Below are positions 23,955 to 31,154 of a stretch of DNA of 34,595 bases, in pieces; the first letter of the stretch is position 1, and the number at the start of each line of letters is the position of its first letter. The stretch covers positions 1 to 34,595 of the forward strand of contig CALFWM010000072.1 in the NCBI GenBank assembly GCA_937928635.1. The letters run 5' to 3'. The position numbers and the translations under genes are program-made. A model generated the notes under the pieces. The model had not been told where the DNA came from. It saw nothing but the letters and a program-made list of their open reading frames with translations, and did no database searches. Origin of the DNA: an uncultured Sulfitobacter sp. GTDB lineage: Bacteria; Pseudomonadota; Alphaproteobacteria; Rhodobacterales; Rhodobacteraceae.

Positions 23955-25151
23955 TCAGCCGGGCACCGCGCCGCCGGCGGTTTCACCCAGACCTGTCTTT
24001 TTCGCCTTGGCCGCGGACAGTGTATCGCGCAGCTTGGCCTCCATATCCTGCAATTCCTTTTCGGCAGCGGCGCGTTTGGCTTTGCCCTCATCCGCGATTT
24101 GCAGGCTCTCTTCGATGGTGCCAATCAGGTCCGCGTTGGCCTGTTTGACGGCTTTGATGTCAAACACGCCCCGTTCCATTTCGGTGCGGATCATCTTGTT
24201 GCTTTCGCGCAGGTTTTTGGCATTTGCGGTCAGCAGTTCATTGGTCAGATCATTGGCCTCGCGCACTGCCACGGCGGCCTCGGCGGAGCGTTGGATGGTC
24301 ACAGCCTGCGCCAGCTGGGTTTCCCAAAGTGGCACGGTGTTAACCAGTGTGGAATTGATCTTGGTCACCAGTGACTTGTCGTTTTCCTGTACCAGACGGA
24401 TCGAGGGCAGGGACTGCATGGTGACCTGACGGGTGAGTTTCAGATCATGCACCCGGCGCTCCAGATCATCGCGCGCGGCGCGTATGTCACGCAGTTCCTG
24501 AGCGACCATGACCTGCTGATCTTCCGGCGCGGCCTGCACATCGGCCTCCTTGGCCGGAATGGTGGTGCCGTCCAGCACTTTCAACTTGGCCTCGCCCGCC
24601 GCGATATAAAGCGCAAGTTCGTCGTAAAACTGCAGTGTCTTTTCGTAAAGCATATCAAGGGATTTGATGTCCTTGAGCAGCTTGTGTTCGTGGTTCAGCA
24701 GGTTGTCTGTGACCTTGTCGATCTGCCCCTGCACTTTTTCAAACTTGGCGGTGAACTTGGCAAAGGGCGCGGCGCGCCCCAGCAGCTTTTCCCACCAGCT
24801 TTGTTTGCGGCGCACGTCCAGTTCAGAAACCGAGAACCCCCGGATCGTGGTCACGATGGAGCGCAGCGAATCTCCCGCAGGGCCAACATCTTTGTTGCGC
24901 ACATCCTGCAACATGGCCTGGCTGATTTCCTGCAATTCGGCTTGTGCGCCAGACCCGAAGGAGACGATGGACTGGGTGTCTTCCATGTCAATCTCTGCCA
25001 TGCGGCTGGTGATTTCGGCGCTCAGGGGCTGGTCTGCCTGCTCCAGCGTGACGATGGCATTTGCATCCACAGGTTCTGGCAGGATCACAGCATTGACTTC
25101 GTCAACGAGGGCCAGGGTCTGTGTGGCTTTTTCTCTTACAATATCTGACAT
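23955..25151 (-). CDS. TelA-family (toxic anion resistance) protein
   Basis: Cytoplasmic, highly helical protein of 398 aa from the TelA/KlaA family (toxic anion resistance, PF05816). Family features include GSGAQAELQEISQAMLQDVRNKDVGPAGDSL near the N-terminus, WWEKLLGRAAPFAKFTAKFEKVQGQIDKV, and long coiled-coil segments to the end. TelA proteins are linked to tellurite and other envelope-stress tolerance and usually travel with XpaC; their biochemical function is not settled. An AAGGAA Shine-Dalgarno precedes ATG 25151. The gene follows an XpaC-like gene by 43 bp in the same direction. Confidence 0.93.
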   Translation of the reverse strand: MSDIVREKATQTLALVDEVNAVILPEPVDANAIVTLEQADQPLSAEITSRMAEIDMEDTQSIVSFGSGAQAELQEISQAMLQDVRNKDVGPAGDSLRSIVTTIRGFSVSELDVRRKQSWWEKLLGRAAPFAKFTAKFEKVQGQIDKVTDNLLNHEHKLLKDIKSLDMLYEKTLQFYDELALYIAAGEAKLKVLDGTTIPAKEADVQAAPEDQQVMVAQELRDIRAARDDLERRVHDLKLTRQVTMQSLPSIRLVQENDKSLVTKINSTLVNTVPLWETQLAQAVTIQRSAEAAVAVREANDLTNELLTANAKNLRESNKMIRTEMERGVFDIKAVKQANADLIGTIEESLQIADEGKAKRAAAEKELQDMEAKLRDTLSAAKAKKTGLGETAGGAVPG

Positions 25152-25194
25152 TTACTGGGGTTCCTTGATGTATTAGGTGAAGAGGGGTGCCGGG

Positions 25195-26079
25195 CTAATC
25201 CAACCGCACACCCTCTCGGGAAAGCCGCTCGCGCAGCACGTCAATTTCGACCGTAAGATCGCCGCGATCCTCCAGCAGGGATTTCTGCGTGCGCGCGGCA
25301 AAGTTTTTGTCCAGATCCTCCAGCAGGGCGAGGTAATCGGCACGGGCCTGCGCGTCCCTGCTGCGGCTGTAGATGTCGGCAAATTTGACCGTCGCGTCAC
25401 GCGCACCGCGCAGATAGACCGACAGATATTTGCGCGCCGCGGTCAGATCACGGGGGTCTTCCTCAACCGTACGGATCAATGTGCGCGCGGTGTTCTGGAA
25501 TTGCCCCAGACGGTCAGCGGCAGAGCGGTCATTGGCGCGTTTGATCGCATCTGACATGCCCGCCAGCATCTTTTCCGCCTCATCAACCACCCGCGCAACA
25601 CGGTCCTGCTGAAAGGTGTCGATGCCTTCCATGCCCTTGGATTTAAGCGGGTCGAGGCCAAAGGCGGCCAGGTGCAGACCGGCGGCGCAGAGGCCAAACA
25701 GGATCGGGGCCAGTAGGGCGCTGAGCGACTCCAGATGGGCCAGAACAGCAAAGGCGGTGCCGATGCCCGTCAGCGCGCTGGCCAGCATCTTGCGTGGCAT
25801 GGCAGGGCGGCGCGCGACTCTGCGGGCGTTATACTCGGCTTCGGCCTGTAGCCCCTCGCGCAGCAACCAGGCGGCAAGGGTCCAGAGGCCAGCACCAATC
25901 AGGGCGGCGGTCAGACCAATAGCGCCATTGTTAAACGAGGTCGCAACCAGCGGGATCGCCGGAATGAACAACACGTTGGCGCGCCCGCCAACGGGGTGCA
26001 CTTCTATGCGCTCAACGGGGGTGGCTTGCGCCGTGCTGTTCTGATCGGGGCTGTATTTGCCGCCATAGCGCTTTGCCAT
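25195..26079 (-). CDS. XpaC-like membrane protein 1
   Basis: Protein of 294 aa related to XpaC (named for 5-bromo-4-chloroindolyl phosphate hydrolysis; direct enzymatic function is doubtful). Two membrane hairpins (about 36-75 and 97-142) are followed by a long cytoplasmic helical domain with FDADRLGQFQNTARTL-like pattern, KYLSVYLRGARDATVKFADIY and a conserved end LTVEIDVLRERLSREGV. It lies directly before TelA, the classical partner. Its ATG is 3 bp after the stop of a 29-aa micropeptide gene, so ribosomes probably reinitiate. It is a diverged paralogue of the protein at 27405-28292. Confidence 0.85.
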   Translation of the reverse strand: MAKRYGGKYSPDQNSTAQATPVERIEVHPVGGRANVLFIPAIPLVATSFNNGAIGLTAALIGAGLWTLAAWLLREGLQAEAEYNARRVARRPAMPRKMLASALTGIGTAFAVLAHLESLSALLAPILFGLCAAGLHLAAFGLDPLKSKGMEGIDTFQQDRVARVVDEAEKMLAGMSDAIKRANDRSAADRLGQFQNTARTLIRTVEEDPRDLTAARKYLSVYLRGARDATVKFADIYSRSRDAQARADYLALLEDLDKNFAARTQKSLLEDRGDLTVEIDVLRERLSREGVRLD

Positions 26080-26082
26080 AAT

Positions 26083-26172
26083 CTAAAGCCCCCCAAGCCA
26101 GCCGGAAGCGGTGCCAAAAAGGACGACCAGCAGCGCCACATAGGCTGCTTTCTGCAAGGTTGTGGGGGCCAT
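26083..26172 (-). CDS. 29-aa single-helix membrane micropeptide
   Basis: A very short frame with good signals: Shine-Dalgarno AAAGGA about 8-13 bases before ATG 26172, 29 codons, then TAG (26083-26085) just 3 bases from the XpaC-like start. The product begins MAPTTLQKAAYVALLVVLFG and ends TASGWLGGL: a short polar N-terminus, one hydrophobic helix and a glycine-rich tail. It is likely an inner-membrane micropeptide or a leader that couples translation of the XpaC-like gene. No family is recognised. Confidence 0.6.
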   Translation of the reverse strand: MAPTTLQKAAYVALLVVLFGTASGWLGGL

Positions 26173-26231
26173 TACGCCATCCTTTCAGGTGTCTGCACGG
26201 CCCTGGGCGCGCGCTGATCACATGTCTCAGA

Positions 26232-26259
26232 ATGATACCAATATGCCATCAAAAGCAAC
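26232..26259 (-). promoter_or_regulatory. Candidate promoter for the micropeptide-XpaC-TelA unit
   Basis: On the minus strand, GTTGCT (26259-26254), a 16-base spacer and TATCAT (26237-26232) form a modest sigma-70-like match about 60 bases ahead of the micropeptide start. It would allow expression independent of TerC. Confidence 0.3.
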
Positions 26260-26280
26260 GCTCTCTGCCTGCCGGGGTCG

Positions 26281-27123
26281 TTAGTGCCGCTGCCCGGTGC
26301 GGCGTTCCGCGTTCAGTTTGCGGGTGTAGCCGGATTGAATGACCTCCACCGCGACAAGCACGATTACAGAGAAGTAGAAGGTGGTTTTGGACATCGGCAC
26401 CACTTCATAGCCAAAGAATTTAAGCGCAAGGTGCTTTGCCTCTTCGTGGGTCGCACCCGCCGTTTCGGCAGCATGTACCGCAGCCTGTCCTGCCTCACCC
26501 AGCAGCACGATGCCAACGATGAGAAGGATGAAAAGACCAAGGACTTCGTACATGCGGTTGGCTTCCAGAAAACGGGTCACTGTATCCGCCAACAACAGCA
26601 TTGCGATGCCTGAAAGGATGATGGCAGTGGCCAGAATGAAGAAGACATCGGTGATCGCCAAAGCTGAAAGCACTGAGTCAAAGGAGAAAATCAGGTTCAT
26701 GATGACAATCAACATGACCACCTGCGCGGCTGACTTGCCTGATTTGGCTTCAACATCTGTGTCCAGATGCTCAACCGACAGCATGTGGCCGATTTCCTTC
26801 ACGGCGGTGTACATGATGAAAATACCGCCGATGATGAACACCAGCGTGGCAAAGTTCACAGCACCTGTCAGCACGCCCTCCCATTCGAGGATGAAGAAGG
26901 GTTCGGACATCGCGTCCAGCAGTTTGATGATTACAAACAGCAACACAATCCGCAGAGCGACCGCGATGATGATGCCCCATTTGCGCACCGCTGCTTGCTG
27001 CGCGACCGGCGCGCGTTGCGATTCAATGGAGATATACAGGAGGTTATCAAACCCCAGAACCGCCTGCAAAAAGCAGAGCATTACAAGATTGCCAAGGTTT
27101 TCGATGGTCAGCAGCTCGGTCAT
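26281..27123 (-). CDS. TerC-family integral membrane protein
   Basis: Integral membrane protein of 280 aa with about seven helices, from the TerC/Alx family tied to tellurite resistance and now to manganese and metal-ion efflux at the membrane. Conserved acidic residues within helices are present: GFDNLLYI (Asp26) and FSFDSVLSALAIT, the family signature pair. The C-terminus adds an Ala/His/Glu-rich loop (AAVHAAETAGATHEEAKH) before the last helix. The start at 27123 has GGGGGGACC just upstream; the longer frame to 27177 lacks membrane character. It is flanked on both sides by XpaC-like genes. Confidence 0.93.
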   Translation of the reverse strand: MTELLTIENLGNLVMLCFLQAVLGFDNLLYISIESQRAPVAQQAAVRKWGIIIAVALRIVLLFVIIKLLDAMSEPFFILEWEGVLTGAVNFATLVFIIGGIFIMYTAVKEIGHMLSVEHLDTDVEAKSGKSAAQVVMLIVIMNLIFSFDSVLSALAITDVFFILATAIILSGIAMLLLADTVTRFLEANRMYEVLGLFILLIVGIVLLGEAGQAAVHAAETAGATHEEAKHLALKFFGYEVVPMSKTTFYFSVIVLVAVEVIQSGYTRKLNAERRTGQRH

Positions 27124-27165
27124 GGTGGTCCCCCCGTTAGATATCTTGAGACAACTCTTAGGCGG

Positions 27166-27187
27166 TTCACGGGCCAATGTGAATTGG
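27166..27187. promoter_or_regulatory. Overlapping dyads upstream of terC
   Basis: TTCAC-N8-GTGAA (27166-27183) and CCAAT-GTGA-ATTGG (27174-27187) overlap in the 281-bp gap ahead of the TerC-family gene. They could be a regulator site about 45-65 bases before the start codon. No experimental or family support is visible. The remainder of this gap (27188-27404) holds no credible gene. Confidence 0.3.
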
Positions 27188-27404
27188 CAGATAGGGGGAA
27201 AACCGTTGAAAGGAGATCACGGCTTGCGCTGGCTTGCCCTATTTTTTGGCGGGGTTGCCGGTGAACAATATGCAAAAGCCGATATTTTCCATCTGGATAG
27301 GGGACTTGCTCTGCGTCTTCGTTGTTTTTGCGCAGTCTGATATGCGCACCTTTCCAATCCAAAAGGCGGATTGTGCGCGCGGGCCGTGACCCCATCAGCA
27401 TGAC

Positions 27405-28292
27405 CTAGCCTGCTGAGCGGACTTCCTGCGACAGGCTGTTGTCCAGCACATCAATCTGCACATCCAGCTTCATCTTACCGGCTTTGGCATATTCATGGGC
27501 CTTCAGGCTGAACGCGCGGGTCAGTTTTTCGATAACGCCAAGGTATTTTTGTTTGGCGCCGGGATCACCTGTGCCGGTAAAGACGGAGGCGAACCGTTCG
27601 GAGGCCTCCGCCGCGCCGTCCAGATAGACGCCAAAGTATTTGCGCAGGGTGCCAATGCGCTCCGGGTCGTGCATGGCGGCTTTCAACAGGCCGTCAACCG
27701 CATCATCAAAGGCGCGAATGCGCGGCATCACGTCAGGGTCTGCATGGATGGAGGCCGCTTCACGGACACGCTCCATGTGTTTGCCGACACGTGCGCTCAC
27801 ATCATCCAGTTTGTGTGCATCGCGCTGGTCCGGGGTTTCAAGCCCCTTGTGGGTGCTGGGATCACGGCCAAACGCCACGGCGCACAGGCCGGACATCACC
27901 GCCAGAACAACAAGTGATTGCGCGATGTCACCGGCCTGAAACCAGGTCAGACCTGCGGATGTGGCCCCGATGATGCCAGAGCCCAGCAGTTTGAACGGCA
28001 GGACCGGGGCGCGGGCAACCTGTGCTGCCTTGTAATGGTCTTGCAGTTTCAGACCCTTGGACAGCAGCCAGATCCCAAGGCCAAAGCCGCAGACAATGAC
28101 ACCGTATCCGAGAATGTTCATCGGGGTCGGGGCCAGCGTTGCCTTGAAAAACAGCGGCAGCACGCAGAGCATCACCACCGTCAACCCGGCGTTGTTGCGC
28201 GGAAATGGGGAGACCTCGGCAGCCGGTTTTTCTTTTTCAAAAGCAAACTCTTGCATGCCTTTATTGCGCAGGATGCGTTCATAAGGTGTCAT
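27405..28292 (-). CDS. XpaC-like membrane protein 2
   Basis: Protein of 295 aa and the second XpaC-like paralogue. It has a cytoplasmic N-terminus of about 35 residues, two membrane hairpins (about 36-80 and 98-140) and a helical C-terminal domain with TLRKYFGVYLDGAAEASERFASVF. The end MKLDVQIDVLDNSLSQEV parallels the other paralogue. Overall identity between the two looks low but co-linear, so this is an old duplication. It is preceded by the 67-aa membrane protein (9-bp gap) and followed, after 281 bp, by TerC. Confidence 0.82.
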   Translation of the reverse strand: MTPYERILRNKGMQEFAFEKEKPAAEVSPFPRNNAGLTVVMLCVLPLFFKATLAPTPMNILGYGVIVCGFGLGIWLLSKGLKLQDHYKAAQVARAPVLPFKLLGSGIIGATSAGLTWFQAGDIAQSLVVLAVMSGLCAVAFGRDPSTHKGLETPDQRDAHKLDDVSARVGKHMERVREAASIHADPDVMPRIRAFDDAVDGLLKAAMHDPERIGTLRKYFGVYLDGAAEASERFASVFTGTGDPGAKQKYLGVIEKLTRAFSLKAHEYAKAGKMKLDVQIDVLDNSLSQEVRSAG

Positions 28293-28301
28293 GCTTTGCC
28301 C

Positions 28302-28505
28302 TCAAAACAGCGTCAGTTGCAGCAGGATCACCAATGTGCCGGTGAACGCCAGCAGGGGGAACACCTGACCGCCCATGCTGTCCCTGTCAGCCCCAAGGGC
28401 GCGCAACGGGCCAAGCAAGGGACGAGCCAATCGTGCACCCCAATAAAGGATGCACAGCATGGCAAGGCCAAGGATCATATAGACAAAGAGCGTTACAATG
28501 GACAT
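28302..28505 (-). CDS. Small two-helix membrane protein (67 aa)
   Basis: Frame of 67 codons beginning MSIVTLFVYMILGLAMLCIL, with a second hydrophobic helix near the C-terminus (VFPLLAFTGTLVILLQLTLF) and a basic/acidic loop between. It is credible as a real gene because it sits 9 bp before the XpaC-like gene in the same direction and has clean membrane-protein character. No family is recognised. It may be an accessory subunit of the XpaC/TerC/TelA assembly. Confidence 0.65.
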   Translation of the reverse strand: MSIVTLFVYMILGLAMLCILYWGARLARPLLGPLRALGADRDSMGGQVFPLLAFTGTLVILLQLTLF

Positions 28506-28622
28506 GCGATCAGACTAGCGCCACCAATGCGGCACAAGTTTGGCGTGACTCGCACGTTTTGGGGCTATTTGTTGCGTCTCACATTGGTTTTCGGCGCGAC
28601 AGGTATCGGCGCAACCCTAAGA

Positions 28623-28644
28623 GGGGCACGCCGCATAGTGCCCC
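28623..28644 (-). terminator. Hairpin after the pseudouridine synthase gene
   Basis: GGGGCAC (28623-28629) pairs with GTGCCCC (28638-28644) around an 8-base loop, 4 bases after the stop of the gene at 28649 on the minus strand. On the minus side it is followed by TCTTAG, with only a short T component, so termination may be partial. Confidence 0.5.
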
Positions 28645-28648
28645 GCGC

Positions 28649-29488
28649 CTAACGCCGGGGCTTGCCGGGGCGGCGTTTGGAGCTGCGCTGTACGGTTTTT
28701 GGTTTCTTCACCGCCGTGCCGCTGTCGTCCTTGATTTGCAGCCCCAATTGGTCGCGCAGGATTTTGCGGCGCACTTCTTCCACCATCCCGGCCTTTAACT
28801 CACCCAATTGAAAGGGCCCATAGGAAACGCGGATCAAACGGTTGACGCTTAGGCCAACAGCCTCCATCGCGCGGCGAATTTCGCGGTTCTTGCCCTCGCG
28901 CAGGCCCACGGTCAGCCAGGCATTGGCCCCTTGCTGGCGGTCCAGTGTGATCTCCATGGGCTGAAACCGCTCCCCTTCAACGGTGATGCCTTTGCGCAAA
29001 GGTTCCAGTGTTTTGTCCTCCGGGCGGCCATTGACGCGCGCCCGGTAGCGGCGCAGCCAACCGGTGGAGGGCAGTTCAAGCTGGCGTTTCACCCCGCCGT
29101 CGTTGGTCAAGAGCAACAGCCCCTCGGAATTGAGATCAAGACGGCCCACGGACATCACACGCGGCATATCGCCCGGCAGTTCATCATAGATTGTGCCCCG
29201 CCCTTTTTCATCCCGCGTGGTTGTCACAAGGCCGGGTGGTTTGTGATAAAGCCACAGGCGTGGCGGTTCGGGGCCTGACACCGGCTTGCCATCTACCGTG
29301 ATCTCGTCTGTGGGGGTCACGTTGAGGGCAGGTGACAGAATTTGTTCCCCATTCACCCGCACGCGCCCGGCCTCAATCATGCGTTCTGCCTCGCGGCGCG
29401 AGGCGACCCCGGCGCGCGACAGCACCTTGGCAATGCGGCTGCCCTCCGGCGTTGGGCCCTTGTCGGGTGATTTGGGTGTCTCTGACAT
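28649..29488 (-). CDS. rluB: Pseudouridine synthase of the RsuA/RluB type
   Basis: RNA-modifying enzyme of 279 aa. An S4 RNA-binding domain (about 15-65; RIAKVLSRAGVASRREAERMI) precedes the RsuA/RluB/E/F catalytic domain, with the active-site aspartate Asp118 in SVGRLDLNSEGLLLLTNDG. The later REGKNREIRRAMEAVG and basic tail (KKPKTVQRSSKRRPGKPRR) are typical. Length and tail favour RluB (23S rRNA near position 2605 in E. coli numbering) over RsuA; the exact target is inferred. ATG 29488 is used; 29500 would add four residues. It diverges from tadA. Confidence 0.88.
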   Translation of the reverse strand: MSETPKSPDKGPTPEGSRIAKVLSRAGVASRREAERMIEAGRVRVNGEQILSPALNVTPTDEITVDGKPVSGPEPPRLWLYHKPPGLVTTTRDEKGRGTIYDELPGDMPRVMSVGRLDLNSEGLLLLTNDGGVKRQLELPSTGWLRRYRARVNGRPEDKTLEPLRKGITVEGERFQPMEITLDRQQGANAWLTVGLREGKNREIRRAMEAVGLSVNRLIRVSYGPFQLGELKAGMVEEVRRKILRDQLGLQIKDDSGTAVKKPKTVQRSSKRRPGKPRR

Positions 29489-29551
29489 GAGGCTTCGCAT
29501 ATCTGCTTTGAACTGCTTGCGAAAGGGCGGTGTTTGCCGCCTATTGGGGCA

Positions 29552-30007
29552 ATGGAGTTTCGATCTTTCATGTCACAGGCTCTGACAGAGGCAAAGGCCG
29601 CAGGTCAGCGCGGCGAGGTGCCCGTGGGCGCGGTCGTGGTGTCCCCGCAAGGTGAGGTCGTGGCCCAAGCGGGCAATCGCACACGGGAATTGAGCGATCC
29701 GACGGCCCATGCAGAGGTATTGGCGATCCGCGCCGCCTGTGGCACCGCAGGATCAGAGCGGCTGGTGGGGCACGCGCTTTATGTCACGCTGGAGCCTTGC
29801 GCGATGTGCGCCGCCGCGATTGCTGCCGCACGTATCGCGCGTTTGTATTATGGCGCGTCGGACCCCAAATCGGGTGGCGTGCGGCAGGGTGCGCGGGTGT
29901 TTTTGCATCCGCAATGTCATCACGCACCTGAGGTTTTCGACGGCATTGCAGGAGCGGAGTCAGAGGCGTTGCTCAAAGCGTTTTTTACTGAGAAACGAGC
30001 GAGATAG
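29552..30007 (+). CDS. tadA: tRNA-specific adenosine deaminase
   Basis: Zinc enzyme of 151 aa that converts A34 to inosine in tRNA-Arg(ACG). The active site is complete: His53 and Glu55 in HAEV, Cys83 and Cys86 in PCAMC, and the GEVPVGAVVV strand ahead of it. The later ASDPKSGGV and C-terminal helix match TadA. ATG 29552 gives the usual N-terminus; the in-frame TTG at 29534 is less likely. It is divergent to the pseudouridine synthase gene, with only about 60 bp between the starts, a common pairing in alphaproteobacteria. Confidence 0.94.
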   Translation: MEFRSFMSQALTEAKAAGQRGEVPVGAVVVSPQGEVVAQAGNRTRELSDPTAHAEVLAIRAACGTAGSERLVGHALYVTLEPCAMCAAAIAAARIARLYYGASDPKSGGVRQGARVFLHPQCHHAPEVFDGIAGAESEALLKAFFTEKRAR

Positions 30008-30029
30008 CGCGTGTACTTGATGCAGTGCC

Positions 30030-30719
30030 TCAAAGCGTGATGGGCTGCATCACCTCGGGCTCAATCACATTGACACCCGGCAGCGCATCACTCAATTCCT
30101 GTGCGTTGTCCTCCAGCAGTGCAAATGTGCGGTAGTGGCAGGGAATCACGGTCTTGAAGTCGAAGTAGCGGCGTGCGGCATAGGCGGCCTCGGCCATGCC
30201 CATGGTGTAATGTCCGCCTGCGGACAGGATGCCGATGTCGGGTTTGTAAAAATCCCCGATCCAGTCCATATCCGCCATGATGCCGGTGTCGCCTGAGAGG
30301 TAGATGCCGTGCCCCTCACCGCGGATCACATAGCCCACCTCTGGCCCCATGTAGCTTGTTTGCTGGTCGGACAGTGAGGATGAATGCGACGCAGGCACCA
30401 TGGAAATCTGGACCTTGCCCAGGGTGACAGTGCCGCCTTTGTTAAAGCCTGTGGTTTCAATCCCGTGGGCCGTGGCAAAGTGGGACATCAGTTCATAGGG
30501 CCCCAGTGCCGGGATCGCCAGGTCGGAGCAAATCCGCGCCAGGTCACCGGTGTGATCGTCATGGCCATGGGTGATGACCAGTGCCGTCGCCCCCTTTGTT
30601 GCGGCCTCATGTTGGGCCACGGCCAGCATCGGATTGCCGGTGAGCCATGGGTCGATCAGCAGCACCTGATCCTCAAATTCGAGACGGAATGAGCCGTGGC
30701 CAAGCCAGATGATGTTCAT
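30030..30719 (-). CDS. UPF0173-type metal-dependent hydrolase (metallo-beta-lactamase fold)
   Basis: Cytoplasmic protein of 229 aa with the beta-lactamase-like metal site HGHDDH (His51, His53, Asp55, His56) after the strand LLIDPWLTGNP. Further ligands are expected at the histidine in VPASHSSS, the aspartate in YLSGDTG and the histidine in VIPCHYRTF. The pattern is that of the YtkL/UPF0173 family (MNIIWLGHGSF start), whose substrate is unknown. The true start is 30719, with GGGGGA 9 bases upstream; the long frame upstream overlaps gatC antisense and is not coding. It diverges from gatC. Confidence 0.92.
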   Translation of the reverse strand: MNIIWLGHGSFRLEFEDQVLLIDPWLTGNPMLAVAQHEAATKGATALVITHGHDDHTGDLARICSDLAIPALGPYELMSHFATAHGIETTGFNKGGTVTLGKVQISMVPASHSSSLSDQQTSYMGPEVGYVIRGEGHGIYLSGDTGIMADMDWIGDFYKPDIGILSAGGHYTMGMAEAAYAARRYFDFKTVIPCHYRTFALLEDNAQELSDALPGVNVIEPEVMQPITL

Positions 30720-30866
30720 GCATGGTCCCCCTGTTTTGTCAGAGCGTAGCGTTTTTTGCAGGGGTTGGAATGAGTTTTTTGGAAGGGTGAAAGGGGCAAA
30801 GCCTGCGCACCCTTGCGAGGGGCGGCGCGGGGGGGTAGATGGACTGGCAGAAAATGGAGTGTCTTC

Positions 30867-31154
30867 ATGGCGATTGATGAGAATACGGCGGCCCGCGTCG
30901 CCAAGCTGGCCCGGATCAAGGTGGCACCTGAGAGCTTGGGCGCTTTGGCCGGGGAGTTTAACGGCATCCTCGGGTTTATCGAGCAATTGAATGAAGTGGA
31001 TATTGAGGGCGTGGAGCCGATGACATCCGTGACACCACAGGTGCTCAAGCGCCGTGTCGATGAGGTCACGGATGGGGACCAGCAGGGGGCCGTTTTGAAG
31101 AATGCGCCCGACGCGCGCGAGGGCTTTTTTGCGGTGCCGAAGGTGGTGGAATAA
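30867..31154 (+). CDS. gatC: Aspartyl/glutamyl-tRNA amidotransferase subunit C
   Basis: Small subunit (95 aa) that wraps around and stabilises GatA in the GatCAB complex, which makes Gln-tRNA(Gln) and/or Asn-tRNA(Asn) by transamidation. Diagnostic segments are [37 protein letters not shown] and the C-terminal [10 protein letters not shown]. The ATG at 30867 follows GGAG at a slightly long spacing. Its TAA overlaps the gatA ATG (TAATG). Confidence 0.95.
   Translation: MAIDENTAARVAKLARIKVAPESLGALAGEFNGILGFIEQLNEVDIEGVEPMTSVTPQVLKRRVDEVTDGDQQGAVLKNAPDAREGFFAVPKVVE

Noticed and set aside
27120..27401. 93-aa minus frame in the gap between XpaC-like 2 and TerC
   Set aside because: It overlaps the TerC start, has no Shine-Dalgarno and shows no recognisable protein features.
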